From contig JAQFVV010000322.1 of the NCBI GenBank assembly GCA_028023455.1, forward strand, positions 494,001 through 558,000: 64,000 bases of DNA, read 5' to 3'. Origin of the DNA: Epiperipatus broadwayi. Its lineage: Eukaryota > Onychophora > Udeonychophora > Euonychophora > Peripatidae. This document shows, one piece after another, positions 1-11,244 of the stretch. Made by a program: the position numbers and the translations under genes. Below the pieces are notes generated by a model. That model saw nothing but the letters and a program-made list of their open reading frames with translations, was not told the origin of the DNA and made no database searches. The first letter of the stretch is position 1. Each line of letters opens with the position of its first letter.

Positions 1-295
1 GTTTATAAAATATAGTTGTATTCATTTTCTCAACATTGTCAGATTATTTTTAGATTAAAGGAGATGAAAGTTATTAAGGATAATGAGTATTTAATGTTAT
101 TACATTTTATTCCATTAAATGTCTTACTACTAAAGTCTGAAATAATTATAGTATATTAGGAGTTTTTAATTGGAAATTAAATGTTTATATATATTAGTAT
201 ATGAGTGATTTAAAACTTTGAAGGCTTTTAGTTTTTTAACTTATTAAAATATTTTTGAATTATGAATTCAAAAAGCTTTTTTTAGCTTATTATTG

Positions 296-1000
296 TTGTG
301 TATTTAAATGCAGGCACTCAGAATACCATCAAATAAATCAATAAATGAAATTTAAATAAGGACTGGATAATGTTGAAATATTATTAAAAGCGAAAAATTA
401 TATCTATGCACTCCAACACAGTATATATAATTTACTTATGGTTGCCATCTCATGATGCATGTAGCAACTTGCTGCTTTCTGGATGGTTTTCTTTGGCCCC
501 AGTTTCCAAACACTTTGGCTCCATTCATCAAACTAACAGAATTATTTGGCTTCATTCAACTGCTGCTCACAGTCACACTGGCTTCACACTAGAACATTGC
601 CCCATCACTTAAGCTTCTTTCAGCTACTGTTCATTAAAATTTACCACCAACAGTTAACTTAATAAATCCACTGGAATCAGAACTATGTGCTTTGCTGCAC
701 ATGCTATTTATTCACGCAGTTTGGCCTCCAGCAAGGTTCATGCTTGATTATTATCAAGTCTTTTTATCTTAGTCAGTTTCATTTCTATTATTAAATCCTA
801 TGCAAAATTAATCATTAATTAAATCTTTTTACTTTTTTTTTTTTATTTAATTATACAACATTAGCTTTTCTTAAATTACTTTATCCAAATGTTCATTAAT
901 TTTACTCTTATCAGTTAATGATCTAAAAAATATATATTCCTCTAATATATTTTCCTTACTTTTTCTGGATTACAAAATGATTTATAATTATTAAATTGCA
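296..1000. repeat. Direct repeat E, copy 1 (about 0.7 kb)
   Basis: This stretch matches 1536-2262 in the same orientation along most of its length. Shared landmarks, in order, are 'ggactggataatg', 'ccaacacagtatatataat', 'ttgctgctttctggatgg', 'ccagtttccaaacactttgg', 'tttgctgcacatgctattta' and 'cttttcttgaattac'-like text. The copies differ by many substitutions and small gaps, so the duplication is not recent. No terminal inverted repeats or coding capacity were seen. The short ORF at 406-612 lies inside it and is not conserved as a frame in copy 2, so it is not called a gene. Confidence 0.8.
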
Positions 1001-1535
1001 ATGTACATATTTTTATAACCACGATATCTCCCTCCACTCCAAAAAAAAAAACCTTGTTCAGATTATTAAATGTAACCCTAAGAATTATTCAGACTCTTCT
1101 TTTCCCTCACCAGCTTGAGTGCTTTTTTCTCTCATTTGGAGAAACTGGGTTTTTCCTTGTTCTTCGGTTTGTGCATCTGGCAGTTCACTGTCTAAAGTTT
1201 GCCTTCCATTCCCTCCTTTTTCTTAATACTAATCTGGCAATGTGTCTTGATGGTCAGGAGTTAAAATGTTCACTCAGCTTGTTAATTATTTCTTTATATA
1301 TTATTCTGTCTGCTAGGAGTATGTCAAAAAATTTATTTATAATGTCAATGACTTAGTCCTAACATGAACATTAAACTGGCTTTCTCTTATTATCTTTAAT
1401 TCTGTGTAATAAAAAGAAATTTTTCTACTGCATGGTGTACTGACCTAGCAATATTTTCCCTATTATCCCTAAGATTGTTAACTTTTTAAACTTATTTGCT
1501 ATTCACAGGTTTGAGATGGTGACTGGGCCAACTTG
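1001..1535. other. Spacer between repeat E copies, nothing recognised
   Basis: AT-rich sequence with T-rich runs. An ORF at 1054-1356 (100 codons) is low in complexity and resembles no protein I know; it is treated as chance. Confidence 0.4.
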
Positions 1536-2262
1536 TTGTGTATTCGAATGCAGACTCTCAGAAAATCAACAAATAAATCAATAAGTGAAATTTAGATAAG
1601 GACTGGATAATGATGAAATATTATTAATAATGAAAAGTTATTGATGCACACCAACACAGTATATATAATTCACTTATGGTTCCATTCCCATGATACACAT
1701 AACAGCTTGCTGCTTTCTGGATGGGTTACTTTGACCCCAGTTTCCAAACACTTTGGCTAGACTCCACAAACTAATGGAGTTCTTTGGCTTCATTCAGCAG
1801 CTGCTCACAATTCCACTGGCTCCACACTAGGGTGCTGCACTGTCATTTTCATTAAAATCTCCCACTAACAGTTCATTTAGTAAATCCACTGGTATCAGAA
1901 CTACACACTTTGCTGCACATGCTATTTATTCACACAATTTGGCCTCTGGCAATCTAGGATTCATGCTTGATTGTTATAAGTCTTGTTTTCCTCTTGGTGT
2001 TTTTAATTAGTAAGTTTCTCTTCTATTATTAAATCATACACAAAATTAATCATTAATTAAACCTTTTTACTTTCTTTCCAATTTAATTATATATGTTTGC
2101 TTTTCTTGAATTACTTTACCTATATGTTCATTAATTTTACTCATACCAGTTAGTGATCTAAAAAATATATATTTCTCTAATATATTTTCGTTCCTTGCTT
2201 TTTCTGGAGTACAAACTTATAATTATTGAATTGCAATGTACATATTTTTACAAACAGGATAA
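1536..2262. repeat. Direct repeat E, copy 2 (about 0.7 kb)
   Basis: Same-orientation partner of 296-1000, about 1.24 kb downstream of it. The match stops just before the mitochondrial ND2-like block begins, so the ND2 insertion borders or lies within this repeat environment. Both copies may belong to an unidentified dispersed element; the sequence shows only the pairwise duplication. Confidence 0.8.
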
Positions 2263-2305
2263 TTATCAACTATAATTTAAAACTTCGATTATGTCTCAAA
2301 CCCTC

Positions 2306-3130
2306 ATGATTTTTCCTTATTTTTTTTATATTTTATATATTATTGTTTTTTAGGTAAATGGTTTAGGCAAGTATAAGTTCATTAATATTTATTTAGATTG
2401 GTTTAGAGATGAATATATTATGCATTATTCCTCTATTAATTAAAGGAAGAAAAAATATTAATGAAACAACAAATAAATATTTTTTTATTTAAGTTTTTGG
2501 ATCTGTGATTTTATTAAATGGATTTTTTTTAGGTCATTAGTAAACAGTAAGATATTATTATGATTTGATTGTATATGTTTTTTGGATATCAATAAAGTTG
2601 AGATTAATGGCCCCATTTCATTTTCGATTCCCATATGTTTTGGAAAATTTGAGATTTTTTGATAATAATTGTACAAAAATTTGGGTTAATGTTTATTATA
2701 AGATATTTGTTGAATTTAAGATTATATTTAATATTTAGAGTAATTATTAGAATTGTGGTTGGGGAAATGGTGGATGAAAACAATTAATAATAAGTAGATT
2801 ATTGGCATATTCTTCAGTTGGACATGTAGGATAAGTAATTGTTGCAATTATAATGAGAAATAGTGTTTGGGTAATTTATTTTATTTTATTATGAGAATAT
2901 TATTTAGAATTAATTTTTAATTAAAGGGAAATAGATATATTAATCAAATATTTATTTATTTCTTGAGATTTGAGAAATAAGTAATTTTTTTAAGAATATT
3001 GTCTCTTGATTGGTTTTTACCTTTCAGAGAGTTCTTTCCTAACATGATTGTCTTAAATTTATTGTTAAATGAAAGTGAGATTTTATCAGTTTTGATTATA
3101 TGAATAGTAATGTTAATTTGATTATATAAC
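2306..3130 (+). pseudogene. nd2: Nuclear mitochondrial insertion (NUMT) of NADH dehydrogenase subunit 2
   Basis: ND2 is a membrane subunit of respiratory complex I encoded in animal mitochondrial DNA. Read on the plus strand with the invertebrate mitochondrial code, this block gives consecutive ND2-like peptides in the family order: a possible start MIFPYF at 2306; IGLEMNMLCIIPLL near 2400-2440; NETTNKYFF then VFGSVILLNGFFLG near 2460-2535; APFHF near 2610; LLAYSSVGHVG near 2795-2830; NSVWVIYFILLW near 2860-2890; and SLDWFLPF...FFPKWMVLN near 3005-3065. AGA or AGG where the family has Ser, and ATA where it has Met, point to the invertebrate mitochondrial code. Several stop codons and frameshifts break the frame (for example TAG near 2391 and TAA near 2485), so it is not functional. 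It covers most of the gene. No flanking mitochondrial tRNAs were recognised. The surrounding DNA is nuclear repeats, so this is not a mitochondrial contig. Confidence 0.85.
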
Positions 3131-3689
3131 GAAGGTTGGTAGACTATGCAGGGGGTTCCCTCAAAAGGTATTTAGCAGCTCTCCAGAGAATGATTCCCAT
3201 TATTTTTGGATAATTCCTCATATATATAAATACCACAAGCAATAGTAAAAGATAAACTTCTGATAGAAGTTGCAGAAAGAAAAAAAAAGATGTTGATTCA
3301 GATATATAGTTTTAATCTGACAAAAAAAAAATAATTTAGTAGAATTTAAATCAGTATATGACTAAACTGTTATGTACTATATTCATTTTTAATAGCAGTA
3401 CTTTGAATAATTTTAATGTAGTGATAAAGTGATGGACTTGAGAGCTAAAGGTTTTTGAATGAAACTCAGACTGTGATGTCTGGTTCTCAAATATCACATA
3501 ATCCTTCAAACAACTAACCATTCAATTGTTTACATACTTGAGTGGCCATTTATAAATTAGTATGGCTAAAAAAAAAGATAAAAAGTTAAAGATAAGTTTA
3601 ATGATGATTACACAGGGCAATGTGTAAACCACAATTATATCCACATCCCATATATCACATATTGGTTCTTTAGTTTGATATTTTGATAA
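3131..3689. other. Gene-free spacer, nothing recognised
   Basis: AT-rich, with A/T runs. The ORF on the minus strand at 3522-3740 is short, and its upper part overlaps a degenerate repeat, so it is not called. Confidence 0.4.
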
Positions 3690-4260
3690 TACTGTTTTTA
3701 ATTTTGACTGCAGTAAACTTTCCATTATGAAAAATTTCAATACTTTGTCAAATTATAAGTTCCATTATTTTCCTAATGAAAGCAATTGAAATTGCACCTT
3801 TTTAAAGTGATATTGAGAAAATCTTTATACTATATGCAAGTTTCATTTCTCCCATAAAAAACTTTCTCAAGTTCATCATAAAATATTTTTTAACAAGTTT
3901 ATTACTTTTGTTCAATCCAGAAAAAGTATGCTCTTACAATTGTAGATTTAATATCATCATTTCCAGAATACTGAAGACCATATTTTATTGATTTCATAAT
4001 TTAGCTGGTGTATTTTTGGGATGTTATAGAAAATCCATATCTTATTTTTATAGAATAAATTTAGCAGAAATATTTATCTTTTTTCACTATAATAGAATAT
4101 TTTAACCTTTAAACTCTTAAATGAAGCAATTACAAATTGAAGACTGCTGCATTTCTTGTCTAAAAAATATCAATACTTTTCAGTTTGATCTACATTCTTA
4201 AGTTGATAACTACTTGAATCAAAAGTTACTGAAGATTTTTTTTTCTTTCCTGCACCTGAT
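3690..4260 (-). repeat. Diverged dispersed repeat F, copy 1
   Basis: Matches 14750-15170 in the same orientation. Shared text includes 'aattataagt' then 'ccattat', 'caatgaaa/aatgaaag' then 'caatt', 'cataaaatattttttaa' and 'ttgttcaatcca'. On the minus strand both copies give a faint common peptide (GLNK..., then an EEM/MEE-like block), which suggests a dead transposon coding region, but I cannot name the family. Both copies carry several stops. Confidence 0.55.
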
Positions 4261-4439
4261 TGTTTTTGTTTTTTTAACATTAATTATTCATTTTTGTTAA
4301 TCTTACATTCAAACATTAAGAATATTATATAGATCTTCATTTCAATTTACATGAATATTTCAATCATTATTAATATATGCTATATTGTTAGCTAATATTT
4401 GTTCATTTATCCAAGATTTGACTTAAACACAACATGCTT
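4261..4439. other. AT-rich spacer
   Basis: Nothing recognised. Confidence 0.3.
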
Positions 4440-4690
4440 ATTTTCAAAAATACATAATGGAATTTATTCCACTAATGAGATTTGTATGCCTCGCTAACAT
4501 GTTGCAGAATCTAACCACCAGGGCCATACAGCAGTACCATAGGTAGGGTCAACTACCAGCAGCACTGAATTTGAACCTGGCTAGCCGATTCCACAACACA
4601 AACTACACGACAATGCATCTGATGCTACTGTAGCAGAATTCTCTTTAGGCACAGGGTTAGGGAGATACAAGAGACTATATTCTAACTCAC
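4440..4690. other. Unidentified higher-complexity block, possible repeat
   Basis: This block is clearly less AT-rich than its flanks and contains 'gaatttgaacctggc', which resembles a reversed Pol III B box, and 'ctaaccaccagggcca', which resembles a reversed A box. On the minus strand the B-like box precedes the A-like box, which is the wrong order for a tRNA-derived SINE. I therefore leave it as an unidentified repeat candidate. Confidence 0.3.
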
Positions 4691-6000
4691 TATAGTGATA
4701 CTAATTCTGTCAGCAATAATATTTATAACAGTTCAATTTTAACTTTAATACTATATTTATCGAAGTGAGATATTATTAGGACTATGTGTTAAAATGAATA
4801 GACATGAGATGGCATACATATAATAAAACGTTCAAATTTAATTATGTAAATACAAACATGATTATAGAATATGGAACTGGTGTTTATTATTTCCGAGACT
4901 ATTATTATTTACAATTTGCCTTGAATTATTATTTACAGGCTGTTTACTATCTGACCGTCTGGGTATTAGCAAGTATGAGCTTTTATTATAATATCATGCC
5001 TACGAGATTATTGATGTCAATCACAATACGAGGTTTAAAGTTATAAATGATAATCTCAGTTGTGGACATACCAAGCTTATTTGCAATAAGTAAGACTACA
5101 TTTAATTTATGTATTATAAATAATTACTCTAGGGCAGAATTATTTAAGAGTGATTAATGCAAACAGTGGGAGGATGGAGTCATAAACATAATAAAATAAC
5201 ACATAAAGACATAGGGGTGTGTGGTACCCATAGAGATGCAATATGGTAAACTCAAGGTGTAGTACTTTGAAACTGAGGAGCCAATGGAGGATATATGAAA
5301 AGAAATGAAGTGCTGGCTTCGTTCCAAATGACCCTTTGAAGATGATCACATTAGCGTAATCGGGTGTAAGGGACCGTGCCTCTATTACTCCCTGATCGTG
5401 TGACAGGATCGAATACCCATGGGAACACTTCAATATGTCTGCTTACTGTGAAACAAAAGGATACCAGTAATCACTGTGTATCTGTTTAAGTTCCAAGGCT
5501 TGAAGAGGAAATATCACATCTCTAAATTGTAACACACATCGATAACATAAATATACTTATAACTTTTACTTTTAAACTCACGTTCTAATTTGATGACCCA
5601 TTCCCCAATATCCACAATCAATAATTTGAAACTTTTATTTACGCCCTCAAATAGCATTATGATCTGGTTTAATAGAATAAGTAAATCTTATCCAAGGCAA
5701 CAAAAGGGGTATTTAAATCATATTATACATTATTGCAATTTCTAAATAATATCTCTGCCACTCAGCTATTCATGGTACACTCGCATTGATAATTAATGAA
5801 GCAAAACACCAAATGTGTATTTATTAATATGTAAACAAGTTGTTATTTTATATCACTGAACATATTAATATATGGGAGACTAATATAACCATAAATAAAT
5901 TATTATGAAACATAACTAAAATCATAAAATATGGGAACATTTGGATCAGTATAATACACATTTGTGATTAAAGTAAGTTATTACAGATAATAAGGTTTGG
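4691..6000. other. Gene-free spacer
   Basis: AT-rich. The ORFs at 4804-5046 (+) and 5140-5433 (-) show no family motifs. The part at 5280-5440 is less AT-rich and could be a remnant of a repeat, but I see no defining ends. Confidence 0.35.
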
Positions 6001-6108
6001 ATAATTCCCAAGCTGGCAGTTTATTAGGATAGATTATTTGGAGTAGGGCGAACCATAATTCCCAAGCTGGCAGTTTATTAGGATAGATTATTTGGAGTAG
6101 GGTGAACC
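6001..6108. repeat. 54-bp unit, tandem duplicated
   Basis: Two head-to-tail copies (6001-6054 and 6055-6108) begin 'ataattcccaagctggcag' and end with 'gagtaggg' then 'gaacc'. They differ at one base (C versus T in gtagggCgaa/gtagggTgaa). This is a recent local duplication with no coding role visible. Confidence 0.95.
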
Positions 6109-6350
6109 AGGTTGGAAATTATCTAGGCATGACATTACATAACTAAAAGCAACAAAAAAATATAAAACAAGCATCCAAGATGACACATAGAAAATCAGGT
6201 AAGTTATTTAATAAAAGAAAAAAACAAAACAATTTACAGAATTTAACACGTTAATTAAGAAAATTATAATATAAAGGCATTTGCATATAGCTATAGCATT
6301 TAAGAAGGAAAATTGAGAGTACTCTCACATTCTTGGGGACAGGTTACCTG

Positions 6351-6356
6351 TTTATT
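6351..6356 (-). promoter_or_regulatory. Polyadenylation signal AATAAA
   Basis: On the minus strand AATAAA lies about 30 bases downstream of the stop codon of the coding relic that ends at 6385. This is normal spacing for a 3' end and strengthens the case that the relic came from a gene or mRNA. Confidence 0.4.
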
Positions 6357-6384
6357 GAAGATAATTGTGCACATTTGACATCAG

Positions 6385-6570
6385 TCATTGATTGTTCATT
6401 ATTGTAGCAGCAGCCTTTCTTTTCCTGGGTTTAGGTTTTAAAGGTTTGTTTGGCTTGAAAACATTTTCATCATATAGCATAGCTTATAGATCAGCAGCAA
6501 TTCACCGACAGTTCATCTTTGGAGGACAAGTTTGGAGATTTGGACACACATTAGACCATTCTCTCAGAGG
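6385..6570 (-). pseudogene. Coding relic, C-terminal end of an unknown basic protein
   Basis: Read on the minus strand, one frame continues from about 6570 to a TGA at 6385-6387 with two internal stops (TGA near 6502 and TAA at 6484-6486). The peptide has a cysteine-containing stretch (NVCPNLQTCPPKMNC) followed by a basic tail (KPLKPKPRKRKAAA) that looks like a nuclear localisation signal, then the stop. The block is less AT-rich than its surroundings and has an AATAAA just downstream. It could be a dead terminal exon or a retrocopy; I do not recognise the protein. The plus-strand ORF at 6392-6577 is read as its shadow. Confidence 0.35.
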
Positions 6571-7474
6571 AGAATAGTTTGCACACCTTCTACTCAGTCA
6601 TAGCAGAATGAAACAAATTATAATAACGTCACTAGTAGTGACAAGGTTATATGACTAAGATTTTAAGAGCGAGCCAAGTTTCTCCTTTCCTTTATATACT
6701 AGTTTTTCTTCTTATCTATAATTTTGCGGATCGATCGCATGTGATGTGGAGTACAGATATTTTCTCTCCAGTTTGTGCTTGCGATCGATCTGCAGTACCC
6801 TCAGGTATATTAATCCATTAGTAATGACATTTATATCTCTGAAGATCTTATTACAACTATAAGATAGCTTTTACGCTAATTAAGAAACTTTTAGGTAGAA
6901 TTTTAAGTAATCTATTGTCCTTCCCACCAACTGTGATTTTGCAAATTTTAGAACAACAAGCAGGATTTATATTTTGTAAAATAGATTTAAACAGATTTTA
7001 GGATTTGTTATTTTAAAACATTATATAATAAAACTGACAAAATAATAAATCATATAAACGCGATATATATATATTGAAAATTATTTTAAGAAATACATTA
7101 CTTGATTTAATGTTTAAATCCGATATTGGAGTGTGTGTATTCGCGGTGAATTAAAGATATGCTTATATACATAATACTGTTATACACACACAATCCAACA
7201 TATAGGGTTTAAATTTAGGTAGGTGATGGGTGAAAGATGATAGAACAGGTGGAACTAAGGTGAAACTAAAATTTGAATTATAAGAATACTTTTAAATATT
7301 GAAAATGTTATGAAAGCTAGAAAGATTTTTGCAAAAATTTTAAATCAGAAAATTAATAATATTATTGGAGATATCTATATTACTCTTAATATCAAGCAAA
7401 TGATGTTTAAGAACAAATTAATAGAAAAAAATTTTAAATATTAAAAAAAATATTTATAATTTGTATGTAATATT
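6571..7474. other. Gene-free spacer with a small palindrome
   Basis: AT-rich apart from the GATCGATC-containing hairpin listed separately. No ORF of note. Confidence 0.35.
6726..6793. repeat. Short inverted repeat around GATCGATC
   Basis: Arms 'gcggatcgatcgca' (6726-6739) and 'tgcgatcgatctgc' (6780-6793) pair at 13 of 14 positions across a 40-base loop. They carry several CpG sites in an otherwise CpG-poor area. Function unknown. Confidence 0.6.
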
Positions 7475-7845
7475 AAACAGGCAAAACTCACTATACGTAT
7501 TGTCACACACAGCAAGCTAAAGTAATCAATGGATGCTAGAAGGTTTGTGCATAAAATCCCATCTAGTGCCTACTCATGAGTTTTGCCTGTTTTAACAATA
7601 GCTATACACAAGCATAAGAAGTGGTTGTCATGAGATGTTTATATAATATTATAAAGAAGGAATAAACCTCCAGTCATGCTCTTTTATGAATTTACATGCA
7701 CTCACCTTTGAGCATCAGTTTGAAAAGCATAAGTGTATGCATATACTTAGAGCTTATTATTAATAAGTCAACCATTGCTAACCATGCTGATATCGGGGCT
7801 TTAATCTATTGTGTACCTGAATAATAAATTAATTGAATTGTACAA
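7475..7845. mobile_element. Foldback/MITE family G, copy 1
   Basis: A perfect 16-bp inverted repeat, 'aaacaggcaaaactca' at 7475-7490 and 'tgagttttgcctgttt' at 7577-7592, encloses a segment with 'cacacacagcaagct', 'tgtgcataaaatccc' and 'atctagtgcctactcat'. The sequence outside the right arm ('acacaagcataagaa', then 'gagatgttta') also recurs in the other copies near 8.2, 38.3, 39.7 and 40.1 kb. There is no coding capacity, so a non-autonomous DNA element is inferred. The right boundary near 7845 is approximate. Confidence 0.6.
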
Positions 7846-8224
7846 ACCTATTCATTCTGTAGCAGGAGAGAGACAGAATGTCATTTTTAACCACCTGCAG
7901 TTAGAAATACATAGTAAATTTTGAATTTACTGTAATAAATAATAAGCAATTTAATATTAAATTTAGAAAAAAGTCAGATAAAGGTAAAAAAAAAGAGATT
8001 TCAGGGAATTGTAAAAATTAAAAATATGATTTAATTATCAAATGTTAAAGCACTATAATTAAATAATGGGAGCAATTTTCATTAAGTATTTATTTATTTT
8101 TGGCAGAAGAGTAAAAAAATATTAATAGAAATCATATATGTATATTAGAAGTATGTGTACGAATTGAGGAAAGGATAACTTGATAAAATGCAATAGATTC
8201 GTGAATAATGACAATGTAAAACCA

Positions 8225-8525
8225 CTAAAACATCATATGATCACCATTTCTTATGCTGACACAAGCTGTTGAAATAATAGCAAACTTTTCATATAGTAGT
8301 GCTAGCCAGTGCAAGCTTTAGCAATCAATGGACGCAAGAAGATTTGTGCATAAAATCTCTATTTAGTGACTAGACTAGTTTCTAGCTGATGTAAGAAACA
8401 AATTAGAAACTAATCATGGGATATTGGATGGGTAGGTATTAGGTAACGATTTTATGCAAAAACTTTTTTGTAGCCATTGATTACTAAGACTTGTGTTGCA
8501 TGGTACTATTGTATAGTTTACTGTT
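8225..8525. mobile_element. Foldback/MITE family G, copy 2
   Basis: Shares 'atcatatgatcaccatttct', 'caatcaatgga' and 'tttgtgcataaaatc' with the 7.5 kb and 40.1 kb members. Its two halves are a diverged inverted repeat: 'agcaatcaatgg...tttgtgcataaaatc' near 8320-8360 is echoed in reverse by 'gattttatgcaaaaac...ccattgatta' near 8448-8490. Confidence 0.6.
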
Positions 8526-9154
8526 TTAATACTGGCAGTAAAGATTGTAATACTGTAATTACAAATAATGCACCTATTTGCATGAGATAAAAAATGATAA
8601 TATTAGGCAGCAAAGAAATGAGATTATGATTTCTTTTAATTAATTTTTTCACATTTGTAGTTAGTTATTCATTTTTTTTATTAATTGTTATTACTGAAAA
8701 ATGGAAGATTTTGTTTGATTAGTAAATATGTCCTAATATGTAGAAATGATTTTTCAATTTATAAATTATTTATTTTTTTCTTCACAGTAGCAATCACATT
8801 TTGAAGAGTTAGTGATAAAATTAAAACCTTTTTTTATTTCAAAGTTCATTCTTTATAGAAGGGGGGGGGGGACGTAATATGTACTGTAGTTTCTTTGTAC
8901 ATTTGGAAAAAATATTTGAAAAAATAATACAGCTGATTCTTTTGAAATTTAAATACAAATATCTTGAAAGAAATTTTACAAAAAAAAAAATTAAAAAGTA
9001 ATGAAATTTATATAAATAGCAAATAATTGATTAATGATTGTAGAAAAAATGTTTAAGAAATTTATTAAGAAAGGTTAAAAATGACAATCATTTATAAAAA
9101 GTTAGTATAAATATTAAAAAAGATTAATTTTATTAGTTATAAATGAAAGGATAA
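8526..9154. other. AT-rich spacer
   Basis: Nothing recognised apart from homopolymer runs, such as the G run near 8862. Confidence 0.3.
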
Positions 9155-10745
9155 AGTACTATACTTTTTTTTGAGATGAATATCATAGAAAATGGATATA
9201 GAAGCATTCAAATGAAGGTATAGCAGAGTTGAATTATATTTTCACTATCCAAAAATATATATTTTAGATTGTAATGTTCTTGATAGATTCAGTACAAGAA
9301 GTGATTATAATAATTTGTAAAGAAAAAGGAACATAGAAATTTAAAAAATAATACATTATGATAATTGTGTCCTTAAAATTTTAGAAATTTGGACAAAAGA
9401 AGTTAATGGTAATATAAGGAAATATAATTGTGAAATGGAAACAAAAATATAGAAGAGAATAGAAGTCTCAAAAATATAATAGAGTATTATGGTATTGGAA
9501 GGAAAGATGACATTGCTAAAAAAAAATAAAATCTAATTGTATGAGAGCATTCTATATTGAACTATGCTGTAAAATAAACAATAACAAAGCAACTCCTATA
9601 ATTACAATTTTTTGAAGTGCCAAATGTTTTTAAACTGTAGAGATCTGAAATATGTAATGAAATTTATAAAGAATGGAAAAATTTTAGGAAATAATGGGTT
9701 TATTGTCTATATCTTAAAAAAAAAATAGTTGAAAAAAATAAAATTATTGACAAAGCTATGTAAAGATAAACCAGATGATGATGTACTAGTGATATTAATA
9801 TTGAAGAAAGTACAAAAAAATAAAATTGCAGGTCTATCAGTCATCCATAAGCTCTCTACATTTTTACTATGATCATCATAATTCATCTTCTGAGAACTTT
9901 GGATTCAATTTAGCAAAAAAAAAAAAAAAATTGGAAAAGCTATAATAATATTGTAATATCACATTTTAAGTATTTAAGAGAAATTACAAAAAGCATGTGT
10001 TTATGAATTATCAATACATTTTGTATTTATAGATTATGAGAAGAAATTTCCACCATACTTAAATCTTTGGCACATTAAGATATAGATTCAGGATAATATC
10101 TAATTTTGAAGAATATCTATCAAAATGCAACATTTGTGATTAGTTTGCATAAACATTTTAACTGTACTTTTATGGAAGTAGTTTGTAGATTAAAATGGGA
10201 AGTTAAGGGAGTAAAAATAAATGGAGATAATATCAACCAGATTTTTCAGATAAATTATTTTTTTCAAATAATGCTTCAGAACTTCAGAAAATATTTCAAG
10301 AGTTATCAAATGAAAGCAAGGAAGTAGAACTAAATATAAGAGTGAGTTTTCATAAAAAAAGGAAAATTAAAGAACAAATTAATAATTATAAATAATATAT
10401 AATCACATTAGATTATTAATACAGATGGAAACATGAATTCCTGATTCATTAAAGCTATTTATTTATTTTTAATGAAATTAATCATAGAATTAAACTGAGA
10501 TTGAGTTCTTTTGTCAGAAATAAATCAATATTAAAAAAAATATACATGTTTGAAAAGAAAGATTTGGAATACCAGTTCATAAATACAGATTTATGATTTA
10601 AGACATTTTAACAGAAAAGCAATGCAAAGACTTCTTTACTATACAATAATATGAAGAAAGGAGTGATGAAAAATAAAGCATAGTGAGAACAAATGGGTAT
10701 TATTGATATTACCGAAATAATTCAGTCTAAAATGCAACTAGATTA
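9155..10745 (+). pseudogene. RTE-clade LINE, degenerate copy, 5' part
   Basis: This block follows the RTE copy at 20.9-23.3 kb base by base, with many gaps. Matching landmarks are the endonuclease end ('catt' then 'caaatgaaggta', 9207-9222), 'aagtt' then 'aatataaggaaatataattg' (9410-9430), 'agatgatgatgta' (9773), the RT start of 'tatagattatgagaag' (10028), the block at 10100-10330 containing 'ggaagttaagg' and 'aaatggagataat', and 'gggtattattgatattacc' (10694). The reading frame is lost throughout. The alignment stops near 10745 and resumes near 12335, so the element has been interrupted by later DNA. The ORF at 10106-10327 is a surviving piece of its RT region. Confidence 0.8.
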
Positions 10746-10791
10746 GATATGTGTGTATATGTATATACAAAATAAGTATTATTAGTTAAAT

Positions 10792-11069
10792 CAGAGGTCC
10801 CCAATCTTTTTGCACTTAAGAGCACATTGTATAATACCGGCCAGGTGATGGGCACCATTTATTTTTTTCAATATAAATTTATAGTTGGATATTGGTAATA
10901 ATACTCATAATGTACAAAAAAATATAAATAATAATTTATAAGAAATTTTAAAAATTAAAGTTACTTGTATCAGATAAATAATTTTTTATCGTGTTCGGAT
11001 AGCGGCAAGCACACATAAAATGGTCTGTGGGCGCCATGGTGCCCACGGGCATAGGGTTGGGGACCCCTG
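10792..11069. mobile_element. hAT-like MITE H1 (278 bp) with 8-bp target duplication
   Basis: It begins CAGAGGTCCCCAA and ends TTGGGGACCCCTG, an inverted pair, and is flanked by the perfect 8-bp direct repeat AGTTAAAT (10784-10791 and 11070-11077). Terminal CAG...CTG with 8-bp duplications is the hallmark of hAT elements. The interior is AT-rich and non-coding, so it must have been moved by a transposase encoded elsewhere. It lies inside the interruption of the 9-12.5 kb RTE copy. Confidence 0.9.
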
Positions 11070-11244
11070 AGTTAAATAATAATATAACTGTAAAACTAAA
11101 TGTATTGCTAAATGTGTGTGTATATTTATATATATATGCAAAATAAGTATTATTAGTTAAATGATATTATAACCGTAAAACTAAATGTATGTGTGTGGAT
11201 GCCAATGGCATTCAAAGTATTTTATAAAAGCAATTAGTCTAATG
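11070..11244. repeat. Local duplication between the two MITEs
   Basis: The flank 'aaaataagtattattagtta' and 'ataactgtaaaactaaatgt' recurs on both sides (near 10770, 11072, 11140 and 11168), so the MITE surroundings are themselves duplicated in tandem. Confidence 0.6.

Noticed and set aside
1054-1356. 100-codon ORF as a possible membrane protein
   Set aside because: Composition is typical of AT/T-rich noise, with no family motif, no promoter and no splice context.
4490-4600. tRNA-derived SINE with A and B boxes
   Set aside because: The B-like box comes before the A-like box in the relevant orientation, so it cannot be a standard Pol III promoter.
6502-6504. In-frame TGA in the 6.4 kb relic as selenocysteine
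   Set aside because: There is also an in-frame TAA close by and no SECIS-like structure was recognised; a dead frame is simpler.
10106-10327. Independent small gene of 73 codons
   Set aside because: It aligns with the RT region of the RTE element at 22.4-22.65 kb and is a fragment of the older RTE copy.
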